Assembly: GCA_963691815.1 (NCBI GenBank)
Contig: OY829668.1
Location: forward strand, 13,426,643 to 13,490,642
Length of the DNA: 64,000 nucleotides
DNA from: Echiichthys vipera
Lineage: Eukaryota; Chordata; Actinopteri; Perciformes; Trachinidae
Direction of reading: 5' to 3'
In this document: positions 11,462 to 24,600 of the stretch, one piece after another
How positions within the stretch are numbered: the first letter of the stretch is position 1
How the letters are laid out: every line of letters begins with the position of its first letter
Made by a program: the position numbers and the translations under genes
Notes under the pieces: generated by a model
What the model was told of the DNA's origin: nothing
The model's input: the letters and a program-made list of their open reading frames with translations, nothing else
The model's database searches: none

Positions 11462-12677
11462 ATGGCTTCCACGGGGAGCGGCCTCCGTAAGTCTGCTTCT
11501 GTCTCTTTACCGTTCAGAATATACAGAACTGAAACTTTCTCATGTTGTCGTCTGAACTTAACCGTCGACTCTTGTCATCTTAATTTAACCGTCACCTTTT
11601 GTCGTCTTAACTTAACCGTCACCTTTTGTCGCCTAAACTTAACCATCTCCTTTTGTGGTCTAAACTTAACCATCAGCTTTTATCGTCTAAACTTAACCAT
11701 CACCTTTTGTCGTCAAAACTTAACCGTCACATTTTGTCGTCTAAACTTAACCATCACCTTTTTTCCGTCTAAATTTAACTGTCACCTTTTGTCGTCTAAA
11801 CTCAACCGTCACCTTTTGTGGTCTAAACTTAACAGTCACCTTTTGTCGTCTAAACTTAACCATCACCTTTGGTTGATTAAACTTAACCGTCGCCTTTTGT
11901 CGTCTAAACTTAACCGTCACCTTTTGTCGTCTAAACTTAACCATCACCTTTGGTTGATTAAACGTAACCGTCGCCTTTTGTCGTCTAAACTTAACCGTCA
12001 CCTTTTGTCGTCTAAACTTAACCATCACCTTTGGTTGATTAAACTTAACCATCGCCTTTTGTCGTCTAAACTTAACCATCACCTTTTGTCATCTGTTAGA
12101 TTCACAAAGAAAACCTTTTGAATTTTGATTCACATTTTAATCACAAATATATTTTTCAGTGCAAACATATTCTGTTTGAACAAATATTGTATTTTAACTT
12201 TTCAGGCATCCAGGGGGACGACAACCTCCAGTCCATGCTGGTGGGGACGGTAATGAGGAAAATCAAGTCTCGCACCTGGAAGAAGCAGCGCTACTTCAAA
12301 CTGCAGGATGACTGCATGACCATCTGGTACAAGTCCAAGAAGGCCGGCAACACCCACTCCACATGTACGAGCACACGGTTCACGGACACGCTGATTTTGA
12401 TGACACCAGGCGTCTTTTCATGTTTGTGACAACAGTCTTTGTGTCCAGTTTCAGTTTGTGATGTGGAGGCGATACGGGAGGGCCACCAATCCGAGGTGCT
12501 GCTCAGCATCGCAGATGAGTTCCCGGCCGACCGATGCTTCACACTGGTGTTCCGCGGTCGAAGGGGCAACCTGGACCTGGTGGCCGAGTCTGCCGAGGAG
12601 GCCCAGTCCTGGATCCAAGGCATGAGAAAGCTGATCGAGAACCTGGAGAACATGGGGGAACGGGAGAGACTTGACCA
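11462..12677 (+). CDS. plcd4: plcd4 exons 1-3: N-terminus and PH domain
   Basis: The short first coding exon (25 nt, MASTGSGL) joins to GIQGDDNLQSMLVG. The PH core follows: KIKSRTWKKQRYFKLQDD, MTIWYKSK, then FSVCDVEAIREGHQ, RCFTLVFRGRRGNLDLVA and EEAQSWIQGM. The basic run K-K-S-R-W-K-K-R at the beta1-beta2 loop is what PLC-delta PH domains use to bind PIP2 headgroup phosphates. The exon 2/3 junction splits the Phe codon (T/TT). Exon 3 ends within the Gln codon of ERLDQ. Confidence 0.93.
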
Positions 12678-15600
12678 GTATCTTTCACTCAGGGTTTCAG
12701 TCATATGCCACAAAGTCTGAAGATGCCTTCAAAGTCTTCAAGACTTTGAAGGCATCTTCAGACTTTGTGGTTGACGGAAATCACAGATATTCAAAACATG
12801 CTAAATAACATAATTTAAGGTTGCATGAAGATCCCACCAGCCTGTGATTTCTGTGGTGATGGGAAAAGTAAAGTAACATATATAATAACATGAAATAAAA
12901 CATGTAACATGTAAAACCAGTTCTCAATAGCCAAGTCCAAGACGATCCCAAGTTCAACAAGGTACAATTCCAAAACAAGTGCAAGACGTCAAATGCTTGT
13001 TACAATGTTGAATATTTTGTTGGCTAAAATTTTTGTTTTGTTGGCTAAACTGTTGTTCTGTTGGCTTAAAATGGTTGTTTTGTTTGCATTAAGTGTTCTT
13101 TTGTTGGCTAAAATTGTTGCTTTGTTGGCTAAAATTGTTGTTTTGTTTGCTAAAAGTGTTCTTTTGTTGGCTAAAGTTGTTGTTTTGTTGGCTAAGATTG
13201 TTGTTTTGTTTGCTAAAAGTGTTCTTTTGTTGGCTAAAATCATTCTTTTGTTGGCTAAAATAGTTGTTTTGTTGGCTAAAATTGTTGTTTTGTTTGCTAA
13301 AAGTGTTCTTTTGTTGGCTAAAGTTGTTGTTTTGGTGGCTAAGATTGTTGTTTTGTTTGCTAAAAGTGTTCTTTTGTTGGCTAAAATCATTCTTTTGTTG
13401 GCTAAAATAGTTGTTTTGTTGGCTAAAAGCGTTCCTTTGTTGGCCAAAATCGTTCTCTTGTTGGCTAAAATTGTGGTTTTGTTTGCTAAAAGCGTCCCTT
13501 CATTGGCTAAAATTGTTGTTTTATTGGCAAATGTTCTTGTTTTGTTGGCTTAAATAGTTGTTTTTGTTACAGTGCAAGACGTCAAATAAGTGGACACAAG
13601 TCAGGACTTAAGTACAACAGCCCTGCCTATGGGGACAACAAATTAATTTGAAATACTGTAATCTGTTAGCTCTTGAGATACCTTGTCAACAGGTCAGAGG
13701 TAAACTTATACTTGTCCGTGGTGCTAGAAGATGCGTTAGAAAATGTGTCTTTGGATTTATAGGACAATCAGAGTGTTACTGTTCGAAGTGTACTGCAATA
13801 TACCTGAACATTCATCATACCAGTCGTCATCAGGTTACCCTTCCAAAGCTCTTGGAAACACAGTTAAGTGTTTCAGCCATTGTTGAATGTGACGCTTTCC
13901 TTAAGTGGCGTACCCAGGTGGATTGGTGACTGGTTCAAGAAGGCAGACAAGGACAACGATGGCAGGATGAACTTCAAAGAAGTGCGAGATTTACTGAAGA
14001 TGATGAATGTGGACATGAACGAGCACCATGCTCATCGTCTCTTCACGGTGAGAGCCTGAACTAAAACTGTGGTCATTTGTGATTTAAACATTGAGTGTTT
14101 GGTTTCTGCTGTGACCTCTTGGTTTTGTCTCTTCTCTCAGATGGCTGATAAATCCCAGTCGGGTACACTGGAGGACGACGAGTTTGTGCTCTTCTACAAG
14201 ATGTTGACCCAGCGTGAGGATGTGCTGAGGGTTTTCCAGGAGTACTCGGTGGATGGCCAGAAGCTGTCCCAAAGCAACTTTCAGGACTTCCTGAGAGAGG
14301 CGCAGCTGGAGGGGGACGACATCCAGCAGCATGCCAAGCAGCTCATTGAGCGCTACGAGCCCTCTGACGCAGGTACACGGACTGTAACTTCTTTACTGTG
14401 TATGGTGTATCTTGGTCTTTGAAGTTCTACCCTGTTTCTCTTGGTGCTGGATCGGCTCTTCTTATGCCTGACACCCACTCTGGAGTACAGACCGACAATT
14501 AGGGACCTCCAGGGTTCTTGGAGTTCTTGGTACTGGATAAGGTGCCATCAAGGTTTGGGTGCCAGCACCATGTGAGGTGGTTCTGACACCATCCTGCTGT
14601 ATTTCCAGCCAAGCTGCTGAACGTCATGACATTTGACGGCTTCTTGATGTACCTCGGCTCAGCTGAGGGCTCCATCTTCAACCCGCACAGGCGAGCCGTC
14701 TTCCAGGACATGAGCCAGCCACTGTGCCATTACTTCATCTCCTCCTCCCACAACACCTACCTGATGGAGGACCAGCTCCGAGGCCAGAGCAGTGTGGAGG
14801 GATACATCAGGTAATAAGTAATAGTATTTGTTGTTTTGTTGGCTCAAGTCGTTGTTTTGTTGGCTAATATCGTTCTTTTGTTGGCTAAAATCGTTCCTTT
14901 GTTGGCTAAAATCGTTCTTTTGTTGGCTGAAATCGTTCTTTTGTTGGCTAAAATCGTTCTTTTGTTGGCTAAAATTGTTGTTTTGTTGGCTAAAATTGTT
15001 GTTTTGGTGGTTCTTTTGTCTGGCAAGCTCGTCATAGCTAATGTGATTTTTTGACTTTCGAGTCCTCTGTGCATTAGACCAGAGGGACTTTATTGTTATC
15101 CAACATTGTGTTTCCATGGTCCCAATGCAAAAACCCGATTATAATCGGGTTAAGGGCATACTCCGGTTTCTCAAACACCATGTAAACACCGTACCCCAGG
15201 TAAAATATGAGTTTTCATACCCCAGGTTAACAGACCTAGAGAACTCCTTTAGTTCACCGATTATTCGTGCATTTACAGCATTCCCGGATTACTGTCGGTT
15301 TTCTCGTCTGTGCATGCTCCCCACTCCGCGGTGGTGGCTTTTGACCCTGAACTAGAATAAACCAGGAATCAACGAAGTCAGAAACAATGAGAAAAAAGCA
15401 ACAATAGACATTACTTACATTTTTTAGGGATGGTGGTATCTTCGGTGTCAAGAAAATCATAATCATAACAAAAGATGTTTATAATTGACTCCAGGTTACA
15501 GAGAACTACTTTGCCCATGGTACACATCCAGCAGTGCCAACAACAATTTCTAAATCCACTGCTAAAACCATTTTGCAGATTTTACAGGATTTCCGTCTGC

Positions 15601-18600
15601 ATAAATCCCTGGCCTAATTGTTCTCATGCTCCATTGAGCTTCTCAGGGACGATGTTGCCCTACGGTAATCCTCCACCATTCATGGACTAAATGTGGGATT
15701 CTTGACGTCAAATTGTTTTTAAGTAATTACTCCTATTTCATCAAATATACCAGTGTCTCATAATGCCATAAACAAATGACCTCAACTTGGGGTCAGTGTG
15801 TGTTGTACCCTCCTGTGACTCTAAGTATAAAGACTATGAATTTGTTTTGCTGCTCAGGACTCTGAGTCGTGGCTGTCGGTGTGTGGAGGTGGACTGCTGG
15901 GATGGTGCCAATGGAGAGCCCATCGTCTATCATGGACACACTTTCACCTCCAAGATACTGTTCAAGGATGTTGTCAACGCCGTGGGCAACTACGCCTTCA
16001 AGGTAGCACCACCTGTCTGGCTGTATCACCCTATGATTGACAATTGGAGACACTGGTCCAAATGTGGCCAAGCATGTTCTGTTATCCCCTCACGCTTGCA
16101 TTGCAGTTGTGTTTGCTTTTATTGTTTAGTTTTTTCAAGACCATAATAGTGTTAGGATGGATCTAACAACAGGACTGATCTATCTTCTTACATCAAACTA
16201 TTCAATGCATAGAAATTAGGCAACAATCTGAACAACTCATCCAGAATCAGCAGCCAGGAACAACTTGACCAGTTCTCAGTAGCTGAGTCCAAGACAATCC
16301 CGAGTCCAACAAGGCACAAGACCAAGACAAGTGCAGGGGTCAAATACTTGTAACAATGTTCATTCTGTTGTTGGCTAAATTTCTTGTTTTGTCGGCTAAA
16401 ATTGTTGTTTTGTTGGCTAAAATTGTTGTTTTGCTGGTTAAAATTGTTGTTTGGTTGACTAAAATCATTCATTTGGTGGCTAAAGGTCACAGGTAACGCG
16501 GTGGTGCTACCTTAAATGCCTTTGAGGCAGCTCCACCTGTGTCATGTTATTGACTGACACACTCCCAGACAAGTTTGGAAGGTGATCACTCTGGTTCAAA
16601 TGTGGCTTTTCATGTAGACCGAGGGTGCTCTGTTATCCCCTCATGCTGGCATTGCAATTGTGTTTGCTTTCATTGTCTACTAAAGCTGTATCAACAAATC
16701 GCTCAGCATCTCATTGAACATTTATGAGAGGGAGAACTACTGTGCAATGATATCCAAGACATAATCTGAAGGCTCGATAAAGTCAAAAGAGTGCCAGGTT
16801 CACATGCATGACATGGCCCGTTGTGTATGAGCATCTGTCCATAGCTGAATATTGTGGCCTTGTGACCTCCTGTGCATCCATCTGCTGGTCTTTCAAAGGG
16901 CCAGCCACAGTCCACAGGTAAATGGCAGCAGGTGTATTAGCTTTCCCCCATGATAATGCTCACCAGTGTTGAATTACAAACTCACTCCCTCTCCCCTGTC
17001 CAGGTATCGGAATATCCAGTCATCCTGTCCATCGAGAACCACTGCGGTGTTGAGCAACAGAGAGTCATGGCCCAACACCTCAACCACATCCTTGGTGACA
17101 AGCTGCTGAAAAGCACATTAGACGGAAAGGCCCCCATCGGGCTGCCGTCTCCTGAGGTTAGCACTTACCCCACTCTCTGTGGTACAGTAAAAAAAATAAA
17201 AAAAACATGCACCTAAGTGACTTTGCAGTTCAGGACTTGGTAGCGCTGACACACCCATGGTACATCAGCACCTTTTGTCTGATTTTCTGTGCAGAATTAA
17301 AGCCCAGACACGTCAACCTAGACATCAAACTCACCTCACGTCATCGTAAAAACACAGCAAAACAACACAAAGGGAATAACTGTCCGTACCAGCAGGCAGC
17401 AGTAGTCTGGTGGTGGTGTTAGGGGAGGTTCAGCACCTTCACTTTCACCCCAAGGCCTTTCAGAGCCTCCGAGGCCATATGATCTGTGTCTACATGCAAC
17501 ACTGCCACCCTGAATTATTCAACACAATATTTTCCCTCTCTTGCAATGTTGAGAAGGCTTAGCAATAGTTGAATCCAAGACAATCCCGAGTACAACCAGG
17601 CACAAGTCCAAGACAAAATGTCCAATGGTAACCAGTAATCGTTCTTTTGTTGGCTTAAATCGTTGTTTTGTTGGATAAAATCGTTGTCTTGATGGCGAAC
17701 ATTGTTGTTTTGTTGGATAAAATCGTACTTTTGTAGGCTAAAATCGTTGTTTTGTTGGATAAAATTGTTCTTTTATTAGCTAAAACTGTTCTTTTGTTTG
17801 CAAAATTTGTTGTTTTGTTGGCTTAAATCATTGTTTCGTTGGATAAAATCGTTCTTTCGTTGGCCAAAATCGTTGTTTTGTTTGAAAAAATTGTTCTTTT
17901 GTTGGCTTAAATCGTTGTTTTGTTGGATAAAATTGTTCTTCTGTTGGCTAAAACCATTCTTTTCTTTGCAAAATGTATTGTTTTGTTGGATAAAATTGTT
18001 GTTTTGTTGGCAAAAATTGTTCTTTTGTTCATTCAACAACACAATATTTCCCCTCTCTTGCAATGTTGAACCCCCCCCTCCCCCTTAAATAGTCAACTGT
18101 TTTAAGAGTTTTAACAACCTCCTCAACTAATGTATGAACGTGTAACTTATTGTTACTAAATCAACCTGGATGTGAGGGATGACCCTTAGTTTTATTTGAA
18201 CTTCCTGTCAGGATCTGAAGGGGAAGATTCTGCTCAAGGCGAAGAAAATCGGAGGTCTGGAGGAGAGTTTCAATGGGATGGTGGAGGACTCTCAGACAGG
18301 GGAGGTCACAGATGAAGACGAAATGGCTGAAATCGACGAAGATAACCTGCACCGCGAGAGCATCCGCCGCAGGGTTAAGGTAAGTCAGGTTGTTTAACGT
18401 AGACCCAGACAGCCTGTTATACATGGTCTGATGAACCTTCCTGATGTAGGACCAGCATCATCTAGTTCAGTCATTTTGAGGCCAATGCTGCAACACTAAA
18501 GCAGATTTTAATGTATGAATGGGATACAAAATAGATTAAACTGACTAATCCAAAATGAAGGCACTCCTTTTGATTAAATACTTCTTTTTAATTGCAGTTG

Positions 18601-21600
18601 GTCGTTTCTGTAGAATGTGCAGGTTATTAATTGAGCTTAAGACTTCCAACACCTGTGGAATGGACTGTTCAGCATTTGAGTCAATCAGAGATGCTCAGGA
18701 CAGGTTTTCCGGGAGTCAGGCTGTCCTCATGCCTGCGGAAAGGAACGCAATGTAATTCGTAAACGTATTTGTAACTAGTGAAATTTCAGATGGGTCCCAA
18801 AACACAGAACTTTCACTTGGAGGACTGTTGTTTATGTCCTTGAAGAACTAAGACAAACCACCACCTTTATGTGATCTGGACCAAGTCGTATAGTGACTTA
18901 ACTTAACTGTCACCTTATGTCGATTCAATTTAACCATCTAGACTTAACCGTTGCCTTTTGTCGTCTAAACTTCACCGTCGCATTTTGTCGTCTAAACTTA
19001 AAATCGTTCTTTTGTTGGCTAAAATCATTGTTTTATTGGCTCAAATCGTTGTTTTGTTGGTTAAAATAGTTTTGCTGAGTAAAATTGTTGTTTTTTTGGC
19101 TAAAATTGTCCCTTTTTTGGCTAAAATCCTTCTTTTGTTGTCTAAAACTGTACTTTGGTTTCGTTGCGTTGTACCGTAAGCTTTTACTTCATCACACTAA
19201 ACTAAAGTAAACGGCAGAGGAGTGTTGCCTCCTGCTGAGTTTGTAGTCAGTGTTTCGTTTCTCAGTAAGCTTCTCAGAGAAATCTGGTCGTCTTTTTATC
19301 CACCGGAAAAGGACTGCATCAACTTCTGTCATCCCTCATGAAAAATCCAGAGCCTTGAAGGGCAGGGAGCAGACGCTGGGTGTTAGATACGCTGATCCGT
19401 TTACACTGTGACAGCAGAGAAAGACTCCGACTCTGTCAAACACTTGTGACCGGTGTCTTCTACCGCCGCCATACACACCTGAAGTGAACTGCATCGACTC
19501 TTACACAACTAAAGGGAACATGCACAGGAGGATCTCATGGCGGCTGCTGTCCCAGACCAAGCCATGCCATGCCATGCTGGGCCAAAGTAGGTGAAGGTTG
19601 CACAGTCTCCTCTGAAATGAGATATTTGACACTCTGAAGGACAGTAATTGCAGTCAGTAATCACCTCTGGAGGTAAAGACTGAGGTGTAGAGTCTCTAAG
19701 TAGGGCTGGAACGTAACACCAAGTATCCACTATTCCAGCGTAAAATAAATAAAACACTCATTATGTGACCGAGCAGTTTGATATTTTTTAAAAGAGACAT
19801 TAATAAAGAACACTTCTGCACCTGATTTATTGTACCATGAAACACATTTGAGAAGCATAGTTCTCAAAGGTCCTTCCGTCAAAATAGCCTCTCCCTACAA
19901 CAGCCATTGTCCAATCCTAAGTTAGCAACCGTAACTATGCAGGGGAGGTCTGTCAGTTCATATGAACCCGCAGTCATCTGCGACCTCAGCGAGGTTAAGG
20001 AGTTGTTCCTGGGGTGATACTTTTGTAGCGTCCAAAGTTATATGTACTCAAATGATGTTTGGTTTAACATGTCCAGTTTTGGGGGTGAAAGGGCCTCATA
20101 GTATGTCTTTCTCTGTTTGGGCCTTGAGTGGGGAGCCCCTCAGTTATTGACTATCTTTTCTCCCAGAATCCACAAGCAGGTCCTCCAGCTCCAGCTGCTA
20201 ACATCAACCCATGTTGCTAATGGCGTATGGCTACAAGTTACTGACAGTCATAGCTAAACGTTAGCATAAAATAAAACAATATATGGACTTACCCTGTTCC
20301 TTCGTGCATGGATGGATTACTAAATGGGCTTACGGGGCACAGGCCCTGGGGCCCTTAGGTTCAGGGGCCCTTAGACACAAAATGTTGCTGAAAAAAAACA
20401 CAAATAGATACTAAATTACCACAAATTCACCAAAAAAAAAAACTACAAACGACCCCAAATGACTACGCAGATGCAAAATGAGCATAAAGAGATGCTACAT
20501 GATCAACACAATCAATCAAAAATATACCCATAATGACTACAAGCAATCAGAAGCACAAAAAACAACTAAAATAGATTCAATTCGATTCTATATCCAGTGC
20601 CAATTTATAACAAAAGTTGTCTCAGGACACTTTACATATGGAGTAGGTAAAGACCACACTTTATGACTTATTGATGATTTACATTGACCCAACAATTCCC
20701 CCATGAGCAGCAATCTTATGCACAGAGTGGCAACGAAACCTCCCCTTTAACCGGCAGGAATGAACAGTCAAGCAAAGGAGAGAGAAAGAGAGAACAGACA
20801 GATTAACAGAGAGAGACAAAGACAGTAGCAGGAAGCGTCGTGCAGGACCACGGCAGCAGGCACCACCATGATCAGCAGAGACCTGCGAGACGACAAAGCA
20901 CAAACAACTCCGGGGAAGAAGTTGAATTAGTAACATCTAACTAAAATAGATGCAAAATATAAAACACCACAAAAAGGTGACAAAACAAGTATAAAATGGA
21001 TGCAAAATAATCACAAAATGACCACAAAACAACCACAAGGAGGTGCAAAATGACTGAAAGTAGACTTTGAGTTTGGGGGTCTAGTTTAGGGTGGGGTCTG
21101 TGTTCAGTGGAACATTGTATCATTATCTGTCGAGACATGGGGAACGCCTTGACCAGGAATCCTCCGATAAATTATCGTAACTCTCAAATGCATTTTGACT
21201 TTTTTTTCTGTGTCTGATATTTCACAACTGTTGTTCACGAGAGTTGCTGTAAGTTCTTTGGAGTATCTCTCACTGATGTCGTTGAAATCATGTTGACATG
21301 AAACTTGACAGGCCTAGCCAAGCGAGGCGGGACTTAGCGACCATAAAGGTCCTCTTGTAATTCCAGAGCTTTCTTTTATAGTCTTGCTGTCTTCGTCTGA
21401 TGCTAAGGATGTGAGTGTGAGTGTAATTACGGCCCAAAATCATCCCATGGTCTTTTTCAGCACTTACATCAAATAAGCCATGTAGACGTTTTTTTTATTA
21501 AAGTAGTAGCTAACAGTGATTAGCTCGGGGCAGTACGGTGAAGGCATTAAAATGTCTTTTTTAACTACTAATACTAATATAGCTCAAAATAACAGTAAAC

Positions 21601-24600
21601 CTCTGCAGTAGCATGAGAAGAGTCCCTACACAGACAACAAATTGTTGTGTCGTGTCGTTTGGTCTGGACTGGTCTTGTCTTGCCTCGTCTTTACTGTTCT
21701 TGTCTAGTCTGGTCTGGACTGGTCTGGTCTGGTCTGGTAAATGGTAAATGGACTTGTACTTATATAGCGCCTTTCTAGTCATCTGACTACTCAAGGCGCC
21801 TCACAGTGTTTGTCACATTCACCGATTCACCCATTCACACAGACATTCACGCTGATGGCAGTGGACATCTACATACCATCTAATTTGATCTAACCATTCA
21901 CACCACATTCACACACCCATGCGCAGCACGGGGAGCAATTTGGGGTTCAGTGTCTTGCTCAAGGACACTTCGACATGTGGACCGGGGGGAGATGGGGATC
22001 GAACCACCAATCTCTCGATTAGAGGACGACCCACTCTGCCACCAAGCCACAGCCGCCCCCGTCTGGTCTGGTCTGGTCATGTCTTGTCTGGTCTGGTCTG
22101 GTCTGGTCTGGTCTGGTCTGGTCTGGTCTGGTCTGGTCTGGTTTGGTCTTGGCTAGTCTTTTCTTGTCTTGTCTTTTCTTGTTTTGTCTGGTCTGGTCTG
22201 GTCTGGTTTGGTCTGGTCGGGTCTTGTTTTGTTTTGTCTGGCCTGGTCTGGTCTGGTCTGGTCTGGTCTGATCTGGTCTGTTTGATCTGGTCTTGTCTTG
22301 TTTTGTCTGGTTTTGTCTGGTCTGGTCTTGCCTTGTCTGATCTGATCTGGTCTGGTCTTGTTTTGTCTGGTCTGGTCTTTTTTTGTCTGGTCTTGTCTTG
22401 TCTTGTCTTGTCTTGTCTTGTCTGGTCTGGTCTGGTCTGTTCTTGTCTTGTATGTCTGGTCTGGTCTGGTCTTGTCTGTTTTTTTCTGGTCTTGTCAGCT
22501 CAGGACTCCTTGGGCATTTAGAGTCATGTTTATTGATAAGCATCTGAGACGCATGAAACGGCACACTGGGAACGCTGTCAACACAGTCATCAGAGGTGAG
22601 GCCAGCAGCGGGTTTGGCAGAGACGTCAGCTCGCGGGCACTGCTGCAGATGGAGCAGGTGTCTGGACAGTTGGCTGGTAGACAGCTCTTGAAGGCGGGGT
22701 AGACCTGCCGGATCGGCTTTCGTGTGGAAAAATGCGTGCACGCGGAGGTGATCTGTGGGTTACTGTTTGGACCACCGCACCTCTCGTCTCAGCGGTCATG
22801 GACCCTGGCAGCACTCCTGCTTTTTCTCTTGCCGTCGCGGTCGAGTATCACTTACACAGTTCAAGAGAGGGTTGTCTCGAGTTTTGGTTGTGCCCCTGGG
22901 CGCCCGTCCATGACAGGGTTCCAGGGTTTACCCAACCACCTGACTAACGCACTGAGCCAGTTGGTGAATGGAGCCTTAATCAGTCCCTTCGGTGTGTTCA
23001 TGACACAATGACTCTTTGGGTCACTGGGTTTGGATCTTTTCCTGCAAGTCAGCAGGACCGCTCAAAGGGGCTCCACTAGATACTGGACACATTTAGAAAC
23101 AGAAATACATTAAATAGGTTAAAGCATCTTTAAGTTGCCTCTTTAAGTAGTCCAGTTTTACCTGAAGTTGCTCGTACCATTGATTAATTCATTAATCAAT
23201 ACTTTTTTAAATTAATGAATTAATACAAAAAGTAAAGACAAAAGTAAAGTCGCCAATTTTAACATGAGTATCAATTTTTACAACATTTGATCAATTAATT
23301 AATTAAGTCCTTTATTTATTTTAAATATTATTTTTGGCATTTCTTCTTTATTTTGAAATCAATTTTTAAAATGAATACATGTTAAAACAATTGTAAAACA
23401 AAAAAATACATTGTCGCCAATTTTAAACATAAATATGAATTTATATAACATTTGATTAATTAATTAATGCCTACATTTAGTTTTAATGTTATTTTCTTTA
23501 CATATGAATGGCATATTATTTCATTTATTGAATAATTTAATTAATTGTTAATTTTATTTATTGTGGCACGTTCAGTCAATCATAAGTATGAGTGTGTGTG
23601 TCCATACATCTGTTGGTTGAACTTTTATATTCATCCTCTCTCTTAGAAGTCAAAACAGCGTCTGTCCAAGGAGCTGTCCGACTGCGTCGTTTACTGCAAA
23701 AGCGTCCACTTCAGCAACTTCAAACACTCTCGCATCCACTCCAAGTTCTACGAGGTGGCGTCTTTCACCGAGTCCAAGGCCCGCAAACACCTGAGAGAGG
23801 CGGGTGGGTCCAGCCTTATCACTCAACTCATATACATTCATAGAGTTATCCGCGTTCACGATTAGCCACTGTTGTCTTGACCTTCACTTTACTTCTGCTA
23901 TTGTCTCATTGCAGGGGCAGAGTTTGTGTATCACAACTCACGGCAGCTGACCCGGGTTTATCCCAGTGGCTTCAGAACCGACTCCTCCAACTTCAGTCCT
24001 CAGGAAATGTGGAACGCCGGGTGCCAAATTGGTGAGTGAACTGAAGACATTGACTTCATCTTTTAGACCTCCCGCCTTTAAATTATTGGCATTTCTGTCA
24101 TTGGGGTACGGTTTGCGTTAAGCTTTATCTTAACCACACTGGCGCCTGTTGCTGCTTGAGCCCAAAACCAAACAATTCAATTGGAATCTGGAATCGAGTA
24201 GGACTTGCTGCTGCCCTCAGATACTTGAGACTTGACTTGGACTTGCCAAAAGGGACTTGTGACCATCTCTGCGTAGTATAACTGTAGGAAATATTGAAGT
24301 ACCAAAAACTCTGCGTAAACAGGAAGGATGGGTTGGGGGATGGTTCGATGGGTCAGACACGCAGGCCTTTAACACGGGAGACCTGAGTTCAAGTCCAAGT
24401 GGGTGCTCAAAGTCTGGTTCCAGCTACAGGAAGGTGAAGGGTACTGAAGGGAAATGCTGTAGTACTTGAGTAAATGTACTTAATCACTTTCCACTACTGC
24501 ATATGTGCGGAGATGGCTGAGGTTGGGCATTTACCTCAAAGGGTCAGGTCAAAACAAAGGACAAAACCCAAATAAATGTAAAGTAGATCTTTTGTATCCC

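Noticed and set aside
21919..22741. 200- and 240-codon frames over the TCTGG array
   Set aside because: Pentamer repeat translation (SGLVW or QTRPDQTR) interrupted by a SINE; no coding signature.
24328..24400. A functional tRNA gene
   Set aside because: A- and B-box-like motifs are present, but it is followed by a SINE-type tail and I cannot form a convincing cloverleaf by eye.
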